Below, piece after piece: positions 19,847 through 30,800 of a stretch of 64,000 nucleotides of DNA (positions are counted from its first letter, which is position 1; each line of letters opens with the position of its first letter). The stretch lies in NCBI GenBank assembly GCA_022841345.1, contig JALHRR010000013.1, forward strand, positions 50,216-114,215, in the 5' to 3' direction. Source of the DNA: Saprospiraceae bacterium (GTDB lineage: Bacteria > Bacteroidota > Bacteroidia > Chitinophagales > Saprospiraceae). The notes below the pieces were generated by a model, which was not told where the DNA came from, ran no database searches, and worked only from the letters and a program-made list of their open reading frames with translations. The translations under genes and the position numbers were made by a program.

Positions 19847-21649
19847 TTGACCCGAATTCGCAAATATACGAGATGTATCCTTCTGAAGAGTGTCCTCACC
19901 GGGCTTATGATTTTCTATGGAGTCGGAAGCAATGCTCAAAACCGGATCCTTTGGCTCAATGATTCACTCCCCCAACTTTTGTCTGATACCACATATTTCA
20001 ACAAGAGTAACACCGCCCAAAGACAGATTGCAGACAGTTTGGTCAATGATTTACGCACACAGGGTTACCTCGAGGCTTCTGTCGATAGTTTTTTCTGCCT
20101 GATCAGTGCATGCTATATTGACTTTCATCTCGGGCCAAAATATATCTGGAATTCACTCAGAACTGAGCATCTGGATCCATTGTTAATCAGACACTTACAA
20201 CCATTCATTAAAACCATACCTGAAAAACCAATTCAGAGTGATTACCTTAATTTTTTACTGGATAAAAGCATCAGTTATTATGAAGAAAGAGGCTACCCAT
20301 TTGCTGTTGCCTATTTGGATACTATTGTCATAGATAATGCTCAGTTATCGGCCAGACTGCAGGTGATTCATGGGAAATACATGAAAATCAAGGAAGTAGT
20401 CAATGCCGGTGATGCCAAAATCACTAACACTTATTTGCAACGATATTTGGGAATTCTTCCAGGCAAACCTTTTCAAAAATCTAAGATAACTGAAGATGGT
20501 AAAAGAAGATTGACAGAATTACCATTTGCAACTCAAAGAAGAGAACCATTGATACATTTCATTGACAATGAAGTTTCTGTGAACGTTTTTTTAAACAAAA
20601 GAAATGCCAGCCGATTTGACTTCGTTTTGGGTCTTCTACCCAATGCAAGAGAGACAGGACGTTTCCTGATTACTGGGACAGCCAATCTCGAATTGTATAA
20701 TCAACTGGGAAATGGCGAGCGATTATTCCTTCAATACCAGAGCCTCAGACCTGAAACACAGGAAATAAAAGTCCTTGTCAATTATCCTTACCTTCTGGAT
20801 CTTCCATTTGGCGTCGAAGGAAGTTTCGGGCTTTACAGCAGAGATTCGACCAACAGGGATATTCAGGCAGAATTTGGTCTGTTATATTTATTGCAGGGAG
20901 GAGATTACCTGAAGGCATTCTATCAGTTAATGAGTACCGATCTGATTAATGTCAATACAGCAGCCATCATCTCCCGACGCCGGCTTCCCTCTTTTCTGGA
21001 TGTCCGCAATTCTTTTTACGGAATAGAATTGCTGCGTCAGCATCTGGATTATCGATTCAATCCAAGAAAGGGCTGGAGTCTTCTGACCAGAATTGCTATG
21101 GGAAACAGAAGTATTCGCATCAATGATCAAATAGCTGATTTGAAGGATCCTAATGATCCGGAATTTGATTTTAGGACACTATATGACACAGTCAGCCTTC
21201 GGTCCTTACAGGTAAGAGGACAATTAACTTTATCTACTTTTATACCTATAGGAAGTGTGAGTACAATAAAATTGGGGATACAAAGCGGTTACGTCTATGC
21301 GCCTGTTGTCACATCCGGTAGCGAAGTTTACAGGATCGGAGGAAACAGGATTTTGAGGGGATTTGACGAGGAGGCAATATTCAGCAGTCATTATCAGATA
21401 TTAACAGCGGAATACAGATTGCTTACAGGCCGCAACGGTAATATCTTTGTTTTTGGCGACTTTGCATATGTCAGAGATCAATCGGCTGAAATCATCATAG
21501 ATAATTTCCCGTATGGATTTGGCGCTGGTCTCAACTTTGAAACTACTCTGGGAGTATTTGGTGTCACATTTGCAGTGGGGGCTCAAAGGCAGAATCCTCT
21601 GGATTTCAGGGCTTCCAGAATCCATTTTGGGTATGTGAGTTTGTTTTGA
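19847..21649 (+). CDS. BamA/TamA-like (Omp85 superfamily) outer-membrane protein
   Basis: 600 residues from a TTG start at 19847. The next in-frame ATG (residue 21) would cut into the signal sequence (CILLKSVLTGLMIFYGVGSNAQ), so TTG is preferred. At least one POTRA-like segment is visible (MKIKEVVNAGDAKITNTYLQRYLGILPGKPF). The second half is a beta-barrel with the Omp85-type segment GGNRILRGFDEE and a C-terminal strand ending HFGYVSLF. Omp85 proteins insert barrels or export polypeptides. This short form is common in Bacteroidota but its client is unknown. It ends directly against the convergent NADPH-FMN reductase gene. Confidence 0.85.
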   Translation: MTRIRKYTRCILLKSVLTGLMIFYGVGSNAQNRILWLNDSLPQLLSDTTYFNKSNTAQRQIADSLVNDLRTQGYLEASVDSFFCLISACYIDFHLGPKYIWNSLRTEHLDPLLIRHLQPFIKTIPEKPIQSDYLNFLLDKSISYYEERGYPFAVAYLDTIVIDNAQLSARLQVIHGKYMKIKEVVNAGDAKITNTYLQRYLGILPGKPFQKSKITEDGKRRLTELPFATQRREPLIHFIDNEVSVNVFLNKRNASRFDFVLGLLPNARETGRFLITGTANLELYNQLGNGERLFLQYQSLRPETQEIKVLVNYPYLLDLPFGVEGSFGLYSRDSTNRDIQAEFGLLYLLQGGDYLKAFYQLMSTDLINVNTAAIISRRRLPSFLDVRNSFYGIELLRQHLDYRFNPRKGWSLLTRIAMGNRSIRINDQIADLKDPNDPEFDFRTLYDTVSLRSLQVRGQLTLSTFIPIGSVSTIKLGIQSGYVYAPVVTSGSEVYRIGGNRILRGFDEEAIFSSHYQILTAEYRLLTGRNGNIFVFGDFAYVRDQSAEIIIDNFPYGFGAGLNFETTLGVFGVTFAVGAQRQNPLDFRASRIHFGYVSLF

Positions 21650-22198
21650 TTAAAACTCCAGGAAACTACTCAGCTGGGCATCAATGGCCTTTAATGTCCC
21701 CACATCAGTCACCTGACCTGAGGTATGATCAACCATATTCTTGACACTGGAAATGGGTAATTTATTGGGGTGAATGACCATATTTAACTTCTGTAATATG
21801 CCGCAGAGCATATCCAGGCCTCTTAGATTTCCGGCGCGACCATTAGCAACTCCGGTTAGGAGCACTTTCTTCATGGTGAATGTTTCCTTCACTCTTCTGG
21901 CAGACATTGCATCTATCCATAGTTTAAGAATACCTGCGACTCCTCCGTTATATTCCGGAGAAACCAGAATCCATTTGTGATCACCTGCAAAATATTTATC
22001 CTGAAATTCAGATAAAACAGGAGATATTTGATCCTCATCATACATACCGGTATGAAATGCTTCAATAGGTAAATCCTCCAGTGAGCAGAATTCGACCGGG
22101 TCATTAGTCATATCCTGCATTCGGGAAAATACATGATTGGCAATGATTCTGGTATTGGATCCCGGTCTGTTTGTTCCTGAAATTACAAGGTAGCTCAT
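21650..22198 (-). CDS. NADPH-dependent FMN reductase family protein
   Basis: 182 residues with the flavodoxin-like start YLVISGTNRPGSNTRIIANHV and the segment WILVSPEYNGGVAGILKLWIDAMS, the signature of NADPH-dependent FMN/quinone/azo reductases. It probably reduces flavin or quinone substrates in the cytoplasm. Specificity is not readable. It follows the CCA-enzyme gene by 85 bases on the same strand, but a shared transcript is uncertain. Confidence 0.88.
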   Translation of the reverse strand: MSYLVISGTNRPGSNTRIIANHVFSRMQDMTNDPVEFCSLEDLPIEAFHTGMYDEDQISPVLSEFQDKYFAGDHKWILVSPEYNGGVAGILKLWIDAMSARRVKETFTMKKVLLTGVANGRAGNLRGLDMLCGILQKLNMVIHPNKLPISSVKNMVDHTSGQVTDVGTLKAIDAQLSSFLEF

Positions 22199-22283
22199 TA
22201 GTTATAATTGCTTTATATATTTATCTGTCAATTGATTATAAACATTCAATGAAACTCAGACTTTAATCGATATAAATGAAATA

Positions 22284-23717
22284 CTATTTCTCATTCAACA
22301 ACTCAACCGGCTCCAGTCCTAATTCTTTGCCCTTTTTCAACATGTACTCATATGATCCATCATAGTTATTTGGAATTTCACCTTCCAAAATGGCTTCCTT
22401 GATTGCATTTTTAATTATACCAATTTCCTTACCGGGCGACAGACCGAATACCTTCATGATTTCTGCCCCATCAATAGGAGGTTTCCATTCACGAAGTTTA
22501 TCATTCTCTTCAACTTCAGTGATTTTAGCTCTGACAATCTGATAGTTTTGGATGTATTTTGACCTTTTCTCCCGGTTCTTTGAAGTGATGTCCGCCTCAC
22601 ACAGCAACAGCAAATCATCCAGGTCCTCTCCTGCATCCACAATCAATCTCCGAATAGCGGAATCCGTTATTTCTTCCTTTGTGAGACTAATAGGTCTCAG
22701 GTGCAATCGAACCAATTTCTGAACAAACTTCATCTTCTTATCCAGTGGCAACCTGAGCGACTGAAATATGCGGGGAACCATTGCAGCACCCAGCGCTTCG
22801 TGCCCATGAAAGGTCCAGCCAACCTTAGGATCAAACCGCTTGGTAGCGGGCTTAGCGATATCATGTAATACTGCAGCCCAACGAAGCCAGATATTATCAG
22901 TTTTCATACAAAGATTATCCACTACTTCGAGCGTATGATAAAAATTGTCCTTATGTGCTCTTCCATCCTGAATATCAATTCCCTGCAATTGTGCCATTTC
23001 AGGAAAAATCAACTCCAGCAATCCACAATCATACAATAATTTGAATCCCTCGGAAGGTCTCGGTGAAGCCAATATTTTCTGTAATTCTGTAGTGATTCGT
23101 TCAGTACTGACAATATGAATCCTGTTTTTATATTTTGCGATAGCAGACCATGTCTCAGGATCAATCTTAAAATTGAGCTGGGTGGCGAATCTGATCGCCC
23201 TCATCATTCGCAGGGGATCATCAGAAAAAGTGCGGCCCGGTTCCATTGGAGTCTTGAGCAGTTTCTCTTCCAGATGTGAAAGTCCATTGAATGGATCCAC
23301 AATTTGACCAAAATTTCCATCATTAAGGCACACCGCCATGGCATTGATAGTGAAATCCCTGCGATTTTGATCGTCTTCCAGAGATCCATTTTCAACAACC
23401 GGCTTCCTGGAATCGTGCCTGTAAGATTCTTTTCTGGCGCCTACAAATTCTATTTCAATATTATCATGTTTCAACATCGCAGTTCCGAATCTGCTATACA
23501 CCACTACTCTCGGGACAGGACGCAGCGTCAGCGCAACTGCTTGAGCAAGCTCTATGCCTGAGCCGAGACACACCACATCTATATCTTTTGTCGGCCTTCC
23601 CAATAACCGATCTCTAACATAGCCTCCTACAAGAAATGCAGGAAGCTCCATCTGATCCGCGACTTTGCGAATCTGGTCTATAATGAAACGTTCTTCTTGT
23701 TTTATGTTGAATACCAA
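22284..23717 (-). CDS. cca: CCA-adding tRNA nucleotidyltransferase / poly(A) polymerase family with HD domain
   Basis: 477 residues. The nucleotidyltransferase signature LVGGYVRDRLLGRPTKDIDVVCLG lies near residues 28-51, followed by the NRRDFTINAMAV motif, the RNA-binding DPLRMMRAIRFATQLNF block, then an HDIG domain (HTLEVVDNL ... AAVLHDIAKPATKRF). This architecture is the Bacteroidota CCA enzyme that adds or repairs the 3' CCA of tRNA. A poly(A) polymerase role is the alternative within the family. It lies 14 bases downstream of dusB, making a plausible tRNA-maturation operon. Confidence 0.9.
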   Translation of the reverse strand: MVFNIKQEERFIIDQIRKVADQMELPAFLVGGYVRDRLLGRPTKDIDVVCLGSGIELAQAVALTLRPVPRVVVYSRFGTAMLKHDNIEIEFVGARKESYRHDSRKPVVENGSLEDDQNRRDFTINAMAVCLNDGNFGQIVDPFNGLSHLEEKLLKTPMEPGRTFSDDPLRMMRAIRFATQLNFKIDPETWSAIAKYKNRIHIVSTERITTELQKILASPRPSEGFKLLYDCGLLELIFPEMAQLQGIDIQDGRAHKDNFYHTLEVVDNLCMKTDNIWLRWAAVLHDIAKPATKRFDPKVGWTFHGHEALGAAMVPRIFQSLRLPLDKKMKFVQKLVRLHLRPISLTKEEITDSAIRRLIVDAGEDLDDLLLLCEADITSKNREKRSKYIQNYQIVRAKITEVEENDKLREWKPPIDGAEIMKVFGLSPGKEIGIIKNAIKEAILEGEIPNNYDGSYEYMLKKGKELGLEPVELLNEK

Positions 23718-23731
23718 TTTCCAGCTAATTT

Positions 23732-24730
23732 TTAAACCATAGTATAAAACTCCCGGCTGTAAGTCTCTTCGATCTCATCCAGGATAGCAAAAAGAATGGA
23801 GGGATCCTCTTCCTGAACGAGTTTAGACCTGTAAATTTTGATATTTTCCAAGCCCTTGAAGTAATTAGTATAATGCCTGCGCATCTCATAAACTCCAATT
23901 TTTTCACCTTTCCATTCAATGGATCTTTGGAGGTGCATCCTTACTGCCTCCATGCGTTCTGTCAGAGTCGGAGGAGGAAGTAAGTTTCCGGTAGCCAGAT
24001 AGTGTTTGATTTCTCTGAAAATCCAGGGATATCCGATAGATGCCCTGCCAATCATGATACCATCAACACCGTATCGATCTTTATATTCTTTGGCTTTCTG
24101 AGGAGTATCAATATCTCCGTTTCCAAAAACTGGAATGTGAATGCGAGGATTTGCTTTCGCGCTGGCGATTCTGGACCAGTCTGCATCACCTTTATACATC
24201 TGAGCTCTGGTACGGCCGTGTATGCTTATTGCTTTGATACCCACATCCTGCAATCTTTCTACTACTTCTTCGATAAAGATGGTGTCATCATCCCATCCCA
24301 GACGTGTTTTGACGGTCACAGGCAGTGAGGTACTTTTCACAACTGCTGCAGTAAGTGCAACCATTTTTGGGATATCCTTAAGAATACCTGCTCCTGCCAG
24401 TTTACAGACTACCTTTTTCACCGGGCATCCATAATTGATATCCAGGACTTCAGGATTTGCAGCTTCAACAATTTCAGCTGCCTGCATCATAGAATCCAGT
24501 TCTGCACCAAAAATTTGAATCCCTATCGGACGCTCTTCATCATAAATATCCAGTTTCTGAATACTTTTCTCTGCATCTCTAATCAACCCTTCCACAGAAA
24601 TGAATTCAGTGTACATCATATCACAGCCTTGTTTCTTACACAGTGCCCTGAATGGCGGATCACTAACATCCTCCATGGGTGCCAGTAGTAAAGGGAATTC
24701 CCCTAATTCAACGTTGCCTATTTTTATCAT
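23732..24730 (-). CDS. dusB: tRNA-dihydrouridine synthase B
   Basis: 332 residues, TIM-barrel flavoenzyme reducing uridine in the tRNA D-loop. Visible motifs are LLAPMEDVSDPPFRALCKKQG (FMN-binding start), DINYGCPVKKVV with the catalytic Cys region, KTRLGWDDD, SIHGRTRAQMYKG and the phosphate-binding GNGDIDT plus GVDGIMIGRASIG. The DusB subfamily assignment rests on overall resemblance. It is followed after 14 bases by the CCA-enzyme gene. The start codon sits close to a divergent region before nhaD. Confidence 0.9.
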   Translation of the reverse strand: MIKIGNVELGEFPLLLAPMEDVSDPPFRALCKKQGCDMMYTEFISVEGLIRDAEKSIQKLDIYDEERPIGIQIFGAELDSMMQAAEIVEAANPEVLDINYGCPVKKVVCKLAGAGILKDIPKMVALTAAVVKSTSLPVTVKTRLGWDDDTIFIEEVVERLQDVGIKAISIHGRTRAQMYKGDADWSRIASAKANPRIHIPVFGNGDIDTPQKAKEYKDRYGVDGIMIGRASIGYPWIFREIKHYLATGNLLPPPTLTERMEAVRMHLQRSIEWKGEKIGVYEMRRHYTNYFKGLENIKIYRSKLVQEEDPSILFAILDEIEETYSREFYTMV

Positions 24731-24989
24731 AATATTTTAAATCGGCGCAAATATACGGCATCGGTCGCACTTACGCTAAGGGCTGACCACAATCTCTTAA
24801 ATTATAATAGAAAATTCCATGTGTAACACCTTTACTTACATCACAATACATCAAGAGTATTACAACTGAAACTGAAAAAAAATGCATTGACCCAATACCC
24901 AAAAACCAAATTGCTTTGCATTTTAGGACTTTTAAATGTATTTTCGCCGCGGCCCCGATCAAAGCATCAAATAATTTATAGACAACATC

Positions 24990-26291
24990 ATGCTGACAAC
25001 CGTAATTGCCTGTTTTATTATTGGTTATGTATTAATAGTTTTCGAACATCAGCTCAGGCTGGATAAAACAGTACCGGCACTTTTAATGGGTGCTATTTGC
25101 TGGGCAGTCGTCTCACTGGGTGAGCTTCCATTAATAAATCATTTACATGAGCCTGATTCTCTGGAGCATGTATTGCTGCACCACATTGGGAAGATTGCAG
25201 AAATCCTCATATTTTTATTAGGAGCAATGACCATTGTGGAATTGATTGATTTGCATAAAGGCTTTGCAGTAATCACAAATAAGCTCAAAGCGGGAAACAA
25301 AATGCAGATGCTGTGGATTATTTGTGTTCTTGCATTTTTTTTATCCTCTACTCTTGATAACCTTGCTGCAACGATTGTATTGGTATCGCTTCTAAGACGA
25401 TTGGTACCTGATAAAACAGAGCGCTTGTGGTTTGTTTCCTTTGCTGTAATTGCAGCGAATGCCGGAGGGGCCTGGTCTCCAATAGGTGATGTTACTACAA
25501 CTATGCTATGGATTGGCAAGAAGGTTACCACTGTCGGCCTGATTTCTACACTGGTAATACCTTCCGTTGCATGTGTGCTAGTGCCAATGTTGATCGCTTC
25601 ATTTAAAAAAGTATTCAGAGGTCCCATTACGCAACCTGATCACATGCTCAATTTATCAGGTAAAACAGATCTTGTTGCCAGCAGCAATTTGATGTTATTT
25701 GCAGGGATTGCATCTTTGATTTTTGTACCAGTATTTAAAACAATAACACATTTGCCGCCATATGTGGGGATGATGCTTTCACTCAGTATTATGTGGATGA
25801 TCTCAGAATATGTAAAGCCTGAGAAAAATATGTCGGTGGATAAAAAGCATCATTATTCAGCACATCAGGCATTGTCCAGAATAGAATTGCCCAGCATATT
25901 ATTCTTTCTCGGAATACTTCTGGCTGTAGGCTCACTGGAATCTCTCGGTGTGTTAAATCAATTGGCTGAAACACTGGACACTTATATTCCTATTCGTGAG
26001 GCAGTTGTATTAATCCTTGGTGTTGCGTCAGCAGTCATTGATAATGTGCCGCTCGTGGCAGCTGCTATGGGTATGTACACCTTCCCTATTGATGATCCGA
26101 TGTGGCATTTTATTGCGTATTCTGCCGGCACCGGAGGAAGTATGCTCATCATTGGTTCCGCCGCAGGTGTAGCTGCCATGGGAATGGAGAAAATAAATTT
26201 TATCTGGTATCTGAAGAACATAAGCTGGATTGCATTTGCAGGATTTCTGGCCGGTGCAGCAGCATTTTTACTGATGAATAATTTCTACTAA
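24990..26291 (+). CDS. nhaD: Sodium:proton antiporter, NhaD family
   Basis: 433 residues with 11 or so hydrophobic segments. Features typical of NhaD are LLHHIGKIAEILIFLLGAMTIVELIDLHKGF, the loop STLDNLAATIVLVSLLRRLVP and the segment AANAGGAWSPIGDVTTTMLWI. A second helix hairpin is VASAVIDNVPLVAAAMGMY with GTGGSMLIIGSAAGVAAMG. It exports Na+ or Li+ in exchange for H+. A possible promoter (TTTG at 24915, 20 bases, TATTTTCG at 24939, one mismatch) lies ahead. The following lipoprotein gene starts one base after its stop, so the two are probably co-expressed. Confidence 0.92.
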   Translation: MLTTVIACFIIGYVLIVFEHQLRLDKTVPALLMGAICWAVVSLGELPLINHLHEPDSLEHVLLHHIGKIAEILIFLLGAMTIVELIDLHKGFAVITNKLKAGNKMQMLWIICVLAFFLSSTLDNLAATIVLVSLLRRLVPDKTERLWFVSFAVIAANAGGAWSPIGDVTTTMLWIGKKVTTVGLISTLVIPSVACVLVPMLIASFKKVFRGPITQPDHMLNLSGKTDLVASSNLMLFAGIASLIFVPVFKTITHLPPYVGMMLSLSIMWMISEYVKPEKNMSVDKKHHYSAHQALSRIELPSILFFLGILLAVGSLESLGVLNQLAETLDTYIPIREAVVLILGVASAVIDNVPLVAAAMGMYTFPIDDPMWHFIAYSAGTGGSMLIIGSAAGVAAMGMEKINFIWYLKNISWIAFAGFLAGAAAFLLMNNFY

Positions 26292-26292
26292 A

Positions 26293-26751
26293 ATGGTCAC
26301 TACAAAATTCCTTCCATTCCTGCTGTCGGTCGTCCTGATTTCCGCATGTCAGACCATTAGCAAAAAAAAATTGTACGGCACCTGGCTGGCAGTAGAATTA
26401 ATTGAAGAAGGAGAAATCCAGGATATTGATCTGAGTTCAGCTTCATTCACTTTTAATCCTGATATGACTTATATGTATGATAATACAGAATTCCTTCGTG
26501 AAGCAGGGCATTATGAATTGAGGGGCAGTGTTGTGATCACCACAGATACGCTGGATCCAATGTCAATGAAAAAAGCAGTAGAAATCATTTATCTGGACAA
26601 AGATTCCCTGCATTTTGAAATGAATGCATCAGGGAAAAGGCAGGTCTTGAAGTTGGTGAAATATGAGGTTTCTGTAGATAATTATGAGATTCCTGAAGAT
26701 GAAGCACCCGCAGATACTGAGGAACCGGAGATGGAAGAAGAAGAGCTTTAA
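26293..26751 (+). CDS. Small lipocalin-like lipoprotein with acidic tail
   Basis: 152 residues. A lipoprotein signal (FLPFLLSVVLISACQ, lipobox Cys about 19) is followed by KLYGTWLAVELIEEGEIQDIDL, a start resembling the lipocalin-like DUF proteins common in Bacteroidota. The last ~18 residues are almost all Glu/Asp/Pro (EDEAPADTEEPEMEEEEL). It starts one base after the nhaD stop, suggesting translational coupling. A link to antiporter function is possible but not shown. Confidence 0.7.
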   Translation: MVTTKFLPFLLSVVLISACQTISKKKLYGTWLAVELIEEGEIQDIDLSSASFTFNPDMTYMYDNTEFLREAGHYELRGSVVITTDTLDPMSMKKAVEIIYLDKDSLHFEMNASGKRQVLKLVKYEVSVDNYEIPEDEAPADTEEPEMEEEEL

Positions 26752-26780
26752 TTTTTTTGAGAATTTTATTAAATCAAATA

Positions 26781-26808
26781 AGGAGGAGTGACTTCTATCA
26801 CCCCTCCT
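26781..26808. terminator. Hairpin between convergent genes
   Basis: An 11-base stem with one mismatch (left arm 26781-26791 AGGAGGAGTGA, right arm 26798-26808 TCACCCCTCCT) sits between the nhaD-lipoprotein pair and the convergent gene ending at 26883. The minus-strand side is followed by a T-rich run, so it fits best as terminator for that gene and possibly for both. Confidence 0.5.
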
Positions 26809-26882
26809 AAAGTAAAAGTCATCTAAAAGAGAGTATGTTACCTTTACTCACAATTATTGGAATCATCATTAGACCGATCCAA

Positions 26883-27626
26883 TTATTTAGAGCTTAAATC
26901 TTTACGTAAAAAAAGTAATTCACTCCATGATTTCTCAGTGTTTTCTGAAAGACTTTCGATATAGTCATTCCATGAGCCTTCCCCATATATAGATTCATAA
27001 ACTTCTTTAAAAGGCTTGCGAAATCCGGGTGATCTTTCTTTCAGGCCTTGTTTGTATCTTGTCACTATAGTGTACTGTGCCGGACCGGATGAACTTGCGG
27101 CATAGACTGCCATACTTACTCCACTGGCTTGCCAGCCCTTTCTCAATTTTTTAATAATCTTCACTATTTCATCGCCTTTTCCAATTTTAGGATATACATG
27201 AGTAATATTAATTTTATCAGTAAAATCGTCTAAGGCAATAGTGCTCAACGTATCAATATACACAGAATATCCGGCTGATTGTCTGTCCGTCAGGTAAATT
27301 GCAACATTTTTGTGCCAGTCTGTTTCATGAGCTGATCCAAGGTCGCCTCTAGAATCGAGAGCCTCCCAGCTTGTAGGTCCCTCAGTAACATGATATCCGC
27401 CGGCATCAGGACCTGACTGAATAGCAAATACCCTCCACTTTACATCACCGGTATGGAACTTTTGGGCATGGGATGCAAGGGCCTTTTCAAACTCCTGAAC
27501 TTTGTCTACTTTTGGAAATACTCTGAATGTAGAAATTACATTTTTTGCTTGTGCAAAACCCAGTACAGGTAGAACAAAAGCCAATAGCAAGAGGAGCATA
27601 CAACGGAGGTAAAAATTCTGTTTCAT
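26883..27626 (-). CDS. Secreted protein of unknown function with two ABM/NIPSNAP-like domains
   Basis: Start at 27626 gives a signal peptide (FYLRCMLLLLLAFVLPVLGFAQ) and 247 residues. Two similar halves can be seen (VISTFRVFPKVDKVQEFEKAL and KINITHVYPKIGKGDEIVKIIKKL), recalling dimeric alpha-beta barrel domains. No catalytic residues are recognisable. Divergent from the hybrid kinase gene with about 220 bases between, so it may be under that regulator, but there is no direct evidence. Confidence 0.65.
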   Translation of the reverse strand: MKQNFYLRCMLLLLLAFVLPVLGFAQAKNVISTFRVFPKVDKVQEFEKALASHAQKFHTGDVKWRVFAIQSGPDAGGYHVTEGPTSWEALDSRGDLGSAHETDWHKNVAIYLTDRQSAGYSVYIDTLSTIALDDFTDKINITHVYPKIGKGDEIVKIIKKLRKGWQASGVSMAVYAASSSGPAQYTIVTRYKQGLKERSPGFRKPFKEVYESIYGEGSWNDYIESLSENTEKSWSELLFLRKDLSSK

Positions 27627-27847
27627 AAATACTGTTTGGTTGGTTAAAGAAATCATTTCGATTGTGATAATGATGCAAAGTTCATATCAAATGAAGCTGG
27701 AAGTGAGTAAAAATCAACCAACGTCAGGCACATTTTCTGCAAATAAGAGGACAAACTTGCCAGCAGTAGGACAAATTCTTCATTCTTGTTATAAATGCTC
27801 TATTTTTCGTTACAGGTAAACATTAGAATGCTCTACCTTTATATGGT

Positions 27848-30800
27848 ATGTTCAATTCATCAAACCATATAAAACTCCTTTTAACCTTTGCTTATATAGG
27901 CTATGCTACTATAGTTTTTGGTCAGAAAGAAAAAATCTACGAAACGCTGTCCATGGCTCAGGGACTTTCACAAGGGATGATTTTTGATATTATACAGGAT
28001 GAAGATGGTTTCCTTTGGATAGGTACTAAAAATGGACTAAACAGATATGATGGATACAATTTTAAAGTCTTTACAAATGACCCCTATAATAATAGGTCTC
28101 TGAGCAGCAACACCATTGTAAAACTATTTGAAGACAGCAGGGGTAGCATTTGGGCTGGAACAGAAAATGCAGGTATAAATCTTTACAATAAAAAGACTGG
28201 CTTATTTTATCGGGTAGTTCATGAGCCTGACAATCCTGCCAGCTTATCGGGCAACGGTATTAAGGCTATAGAAGAAATTACTACCGGAAGAATGCTCATT
28301 GCCACAGACAATGCTGGTCTAAATATAGTTACAGTTACTCCTGGTTTAAAAGAAAATCAGGACAATCACACAATCATAAGACTTTCTTTGCCAGGCAACA
28401 GACAAGTATGGGGCATGGGGAAAGATAAAAATGGGACAATATGGATAGGAAGCATGGATAGAACAGTATACCAATTGGATTTTAAAACCAACAGCTTTAT
28501 TCCTTTACCTAATGCTCAACTTTACTACAGCGGTTATCTCCATTTAGATGGAACAGTTTTAATAAACCACAATTTATATCTGGATGATGGAAAAGAAATA
28601 ATTCCACTTTTTGATCCTGAAAAGATAAATGAAGGCAATATTATTATTAAACCTAAAAGAACCTTGTGGGATTACTTCCATCGTGAAATTGATTTTTATG
28701 ATATCAGCAGAAGGGAAAAAGGAAAAAAAGAAAATTGGAATGAAAAATTATTTATTGATAAACAAGCCAGAATCTGCTATCCTTTCATTATTGACAAGTC
28801 TGGCATCTTGTGGAGCGGGTCTGTAGGCTTTGGACTACGAAAATACATTATATCCAAACCTATATTCACAACAGCAGCCGAGGGAATCTCTATTCGTCGA
28901 ATTATCCCAGAATCAAAGAGTAATTTATATTTTGTTGACTACGGCTATAGGTGGTTCTATTTAGAAAACGGAACAACACCGGTATATGCTTTTAAAGATA
29001 TTCCATCTATAAGTCAAATTGATAATTTCCTTATTTCATCAAAAAATGAGTTTTGGATTAAAAGTGATAACTCGGGCTACTATTGTTACGATCCTGCAAC
29101 CAAGTCACTTGAATCTTTCCCCAATATAAATCCCAACCTGATATTAGGTAAAAAACAACCTTTAATAGAAGATAGCCAGGGAAATATCTGGCTTCCCAGC
29201 TTAGATGGTCTTATTACCGTTTTCAATAAAACTTCAGGTCAGGTTGATAGTATTTTGATTAATAAAAAAGGCGGTAAAATGCTCATTACTGCTTTACTTG
29301 AGGAAATAAAAGGATTGTATTGGGTAGGTACTGAAAATGGATTTGCCAAAATTGAACTCAATTCCTATCAATACTCTAAGGCTGAGGTCACCTGGTTTAC
29401 AAATAATGCAAAAGATAGAAACTCTTTAAGCTACGATATTGTGTCATGCTTTTTAGAAGATCCAATTCATCCTGATAGATATATCTGGATCGCAACCCGT
29501 GGAGGGGGACTCAACAGATTCAATAAGACAACAGGTGATTTTTTTCATCTCACGAAAAAAGATGGAATGCCGGACGATGTGGTGTATGGGATTTTGGCAG
29601 ATTCAAAAGGAAATATATGGGGTAGCACAAATAATGGGATTTTTTGTATGACCAATACTCAGAATAAAGAAAAGATAAGCTACACTTTCAGAACCTTTAC
29701 CAAAAGTATCGGGCTCCAGGACGATGAATTTAACACCGGAGCTTTTGCAAAATTGAACGATGGAAGACTCGCTTTTGGGGGAGTAAATGGAATTAATGTG
29801 TTTAATCCTTCTGATGTCTTAAAAGGTGGTTTTACGCCCTCTGTATTTATTACCGCTATTTTAGTAGGAAATAAAACAGTCCAGCCCAACGACAAAAGTG
29901 GTGTATTAACCAACACAATTGAGCATTCATCCGCAATCAACCTTCACTATGAACAGGACATTCTAACGCTTGAATTTTCGTCGCTGGATTTTTCAGCTCC
30001 GGGAAAAAATAAATATAGGTATCAGTTGGTAGGGATAGACAAAGGCTGGGTAGAAAGCGAAAACAGACGCTCTGCAACTTATTTGCACCTTCCATCAGGC
30101 GATTTCATTTTCAAAGTGCAAGGAAGCAACAGTCAGGGAATTTGGAGCGATCAGATCGCTGAATTAAAAATCCGGGTAAATCCTCCCTGGTGGCTTAGCT
30201 GGTGGGCTTACCTATTGTATTTTTTGTTGTTAATTTTTAGTATAAGAAGCTATTTTAAATTCAAAATCAATAAGGCAAAACTTCAATCTCAACTACATTA
30301 CGAACAACAGGAAGCTACAAGAATAAAAGAACTGGATACCGTTAAGACTCAACTTTACGCTAACATTACTCATGAATTCAGAACACCACTTACCGTTATT
30401 TTGGGAATGGCCAATCAGATTAAAAATAATCCTGGCAGATACCTTGATAATGGTGTAGATATGATTGTGCGTAATGGTCAGAATCTGTTAAACCTTGTTA
30501 ACCAAATGCTGGATCTGTCAAAACTGGAAAGTGGTAAAATGAACTTGCAATTGAAGCAGGGAGATATTATTAGTTTTCTCCGGTACATCGTTGAGTCATT
30601 CCAGTCTCTTGCAGCTTCCGATCAGAAACAATTCCACTTTTTACCTGAGACAGATGAATTACTGGTCGCCTTTGATGGTGAAAAAATCAGGCAAATTATT
30701 ACAAATTTATTTTCAAATGCCCTGAAGTTTACTCCTGCGATGGGAAATGTCTATGTAAGTTTATCTCAGGAAGAACTTATGGATAGTCAACAAGTAAATC

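Noticed and set aside
25139..25627. 162-codon open frame antisense to nhaD
   Set aside because: It mirrors the conserved nhaD coding sequence and has no independent features.
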